Below are positions 17,695 to 18,019 of a DNA stretch of 18,019 nucleotides, piece after piece. The notes below the pieces were generated by a model that worked only from the letters and a program-made list of their open reading frames with translations, made no database searches and was not told the origin of the DNA. Made by a program: the position numbers and the translations under genes. Origin of the DNA: CAYLNH01 sp964384625 (lineage in GTDB: Bacteria; Verrucomicrobiota; Lentisphaeria; JABSQK01). Position 1 is the first letter of the stretch; the number at the start of each line of letters is the position of its first letter. Location: NCBI GenBank assembly GCA_964384625.1, contig CAYLNH010000141.1, positions 1-18,019 of the forward strand, read 5' to 3'.

Positions 17695-17725
17695 TCGCAA
17701 ACGATTTTGCTGTTTTTCGCAAACG
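17695..17725. repeat. Direct repeat pair TCGCAAACG in the pyrG leader region
   Basis: TCGCAAACG occurs at 17695-17703 and 17717-17725, starts 22 bases apart, about two helical turns. The first copy lies in an imperfect hairpin (aatcg 17693-17697 with cgatt 17702-17706, extended by gcaa/ttgc). The function is unknown; the pair may be a protein-binding site or chance. Confidence 0.4.
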
Positions 17726-17767
17726 GCTGATGATGAACGAGATATGCTCTGGACTCGACGTGTCGGG

Positions 17768-17796
17768 ATGAATCTGTTTTGCGACAAATTTGTCAA
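17768..17796 (-). promoter_or_regulatory. Candidate promoter for the pyrG cluster
   Basis: On the minus strand a consensus TTGACA lies at 17796 to 17791. At 17 bases spacing the -10 would be ATTCAT (17773 to 17768), only 3 of 6 matches, so the promoter would be weak or regulated. The start would fall near 17761, giving a leader of about 170 bases. Its -35 overlaps the palindrome at 17783-17794. Confidence 0.4.
17783..17794. promoter_or_regulatory. Palindrome GACAAATTTGTC, candidate operator (proximal copy)
   Basis: This is a perfect 12-bp inverted repeat overlapping the candidate pyrG -35. A near-identical copy lies 32 bp away. The regulator is not identifiable; I do not match the sequence to a known operator consensus. 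Confidence 0.45.
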
Positions 17797-17814
17797 AGCC
17801 GGCAAAGTTGCACA

Positions 17815-17826
17815 GACAATTTTGTC
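17815..17826. promoter_or_regulatory. Near-palindrome GACAATTTTGTC, candidate operator (distal copy)
   Basis: It has the same GACAA/TTGTC arms as the site at 17783-17794 and matches it at 11 of 12 bases. The starts are 32 bp apart, close to three helical turns, so both would face the same side of the DNA. Confidence 0.4.
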
Positions 17827-17900
17827 GGTCCCGGCACAAGGGCGCTCGGAGCGCGGGCGATGCCGCGGCAAAGGCGGGGGCGGCGGGGTTTTTGCGCGGG

Positions 17901-17933
17901 CAACAAAATACGCCCTGCCGGAAGGGCAGGGCG
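17901..17933 (-). terminator. Rho-independent terminator of the right-edge gene
   Basis: On the minus strand a perfect 9-bp stem, CGCCCTGCC / GGCAGGGCG (17933-17925 with 17919-17911), with a 5-base loop is followed by TATTTTGTTG. It lies 32 bases after the stop codon of the partial gene at the right edge and separates that gene from the pyrG cluster. A second small hairpin (acgggt-3-acccgt, 17952-17966) lies between the stop and this terminator. Confidence 0.8.
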
Positions 17934-17965
17934 CGGGTGAATCCAGAGCTTACGGGTGCAACCCG

Positions 17966-18019
17966 TCAGTCGATTTCGATAACCAGGCCGCCGCCGTCGG
18001 CGCCGGCTTCATTGAGGTC
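17966..18019 (-). CDS. C-terminal end of an unidentified protein (partial)
   Basis: The last 17 codons of a leftward reading frame enter from the right edge. They encode an acidic, glycine-rich tail ending GGGLVIEID before TGA at 17966-17968. The codons end mostly in C, like the other genes, and a strong terminator follows 32 bases later, which supports a real gene end. A second frame is also open here to a TAA nearer the terminator, so the frame is likely but not proven. The fragment is too short to name. Confidence 0.5.
   Translation of the reverse strand, partial: DLNEAGADGGGLVIEID

Noticed and set aside
17594..17871. Overlapping minus-strand frames of 81 and 87 codons upstream of pyrG.
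   Set aside because: They overlap each other in different frames, run through the candidate promoter and palindromes, have mixed codon use unlike the other genes and end around the pyrG start.

Overview
The window is GC-rich bacterial DNA in which nearly every gene prefers G/C-ending codons. It carries ten protein genes, two of them cut by the window edges. No rRNA, tRNA, CRISPR array, insertion sequence or phage gene is visible. The organism cannot be named from the sequence. A eukaryote-like Ser/Thr kinase with an N-terminal zinc ribbon, its PP2C partner, a GVLHDVGN-type histidine kinase and a divergent EF-G paralog would suit a Gram-negative bacterium of the PVC group (for example Lentisphaerota or Kiritimatiellota). 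That placement is a guess from family flavour, not a measurement.

Layout. (1) 1-1438, plus strand: the end of an NRPS-like protein made of the C-terminal part of an adenylation domain, a carrier domain and an FSH1-type alpha/beta hydrolase whose nucleophile position is cysteine. (2) 1687-3723, minus strand: an EF-G-like translation GTPase with its own terminator and promoter. (3) 4005-9404, plus strand: a four-gene signalling block. A PP2C phosphatase and a membrane Ser/Thr kinase lie 17 bases apart and form a reversible Ser/Thr phosphorylation pair. Then, behind a good sigma70-type promoter, come a soluble PAS histidine kinase and a response regulator that ends in a zinc-binding-like domain rather than a DNA-binding one. 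(4) 9500-17590, minus strand, read right to left: pyrG, purF, carB and a polytopic membrane protein of unknown function. The first three make CTP, commit PRPP to purines and make carbamoyl phosphate, so all three are glutamine-dependent nucleotide-synthesis enzymes. (5) The right edge holds the last 17 codons of another minus-strand gene, its terminator, and the pyrG upstream region.

The points most worth a second look are the cysteine nucleophile in the FSH1/thioesterase domain, two near-identical 12-bp palindromes spaced 32 bp apart at a candidate pyrG promoter, the altered G4 motif (NTLD) of the EF-G paralog, and the uncharacterised membrane protein with a His/Glu cluster. Most of the window is ordinary housekeeping and signalling DNA. 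I do not see a clearly new multi-gene system in it.
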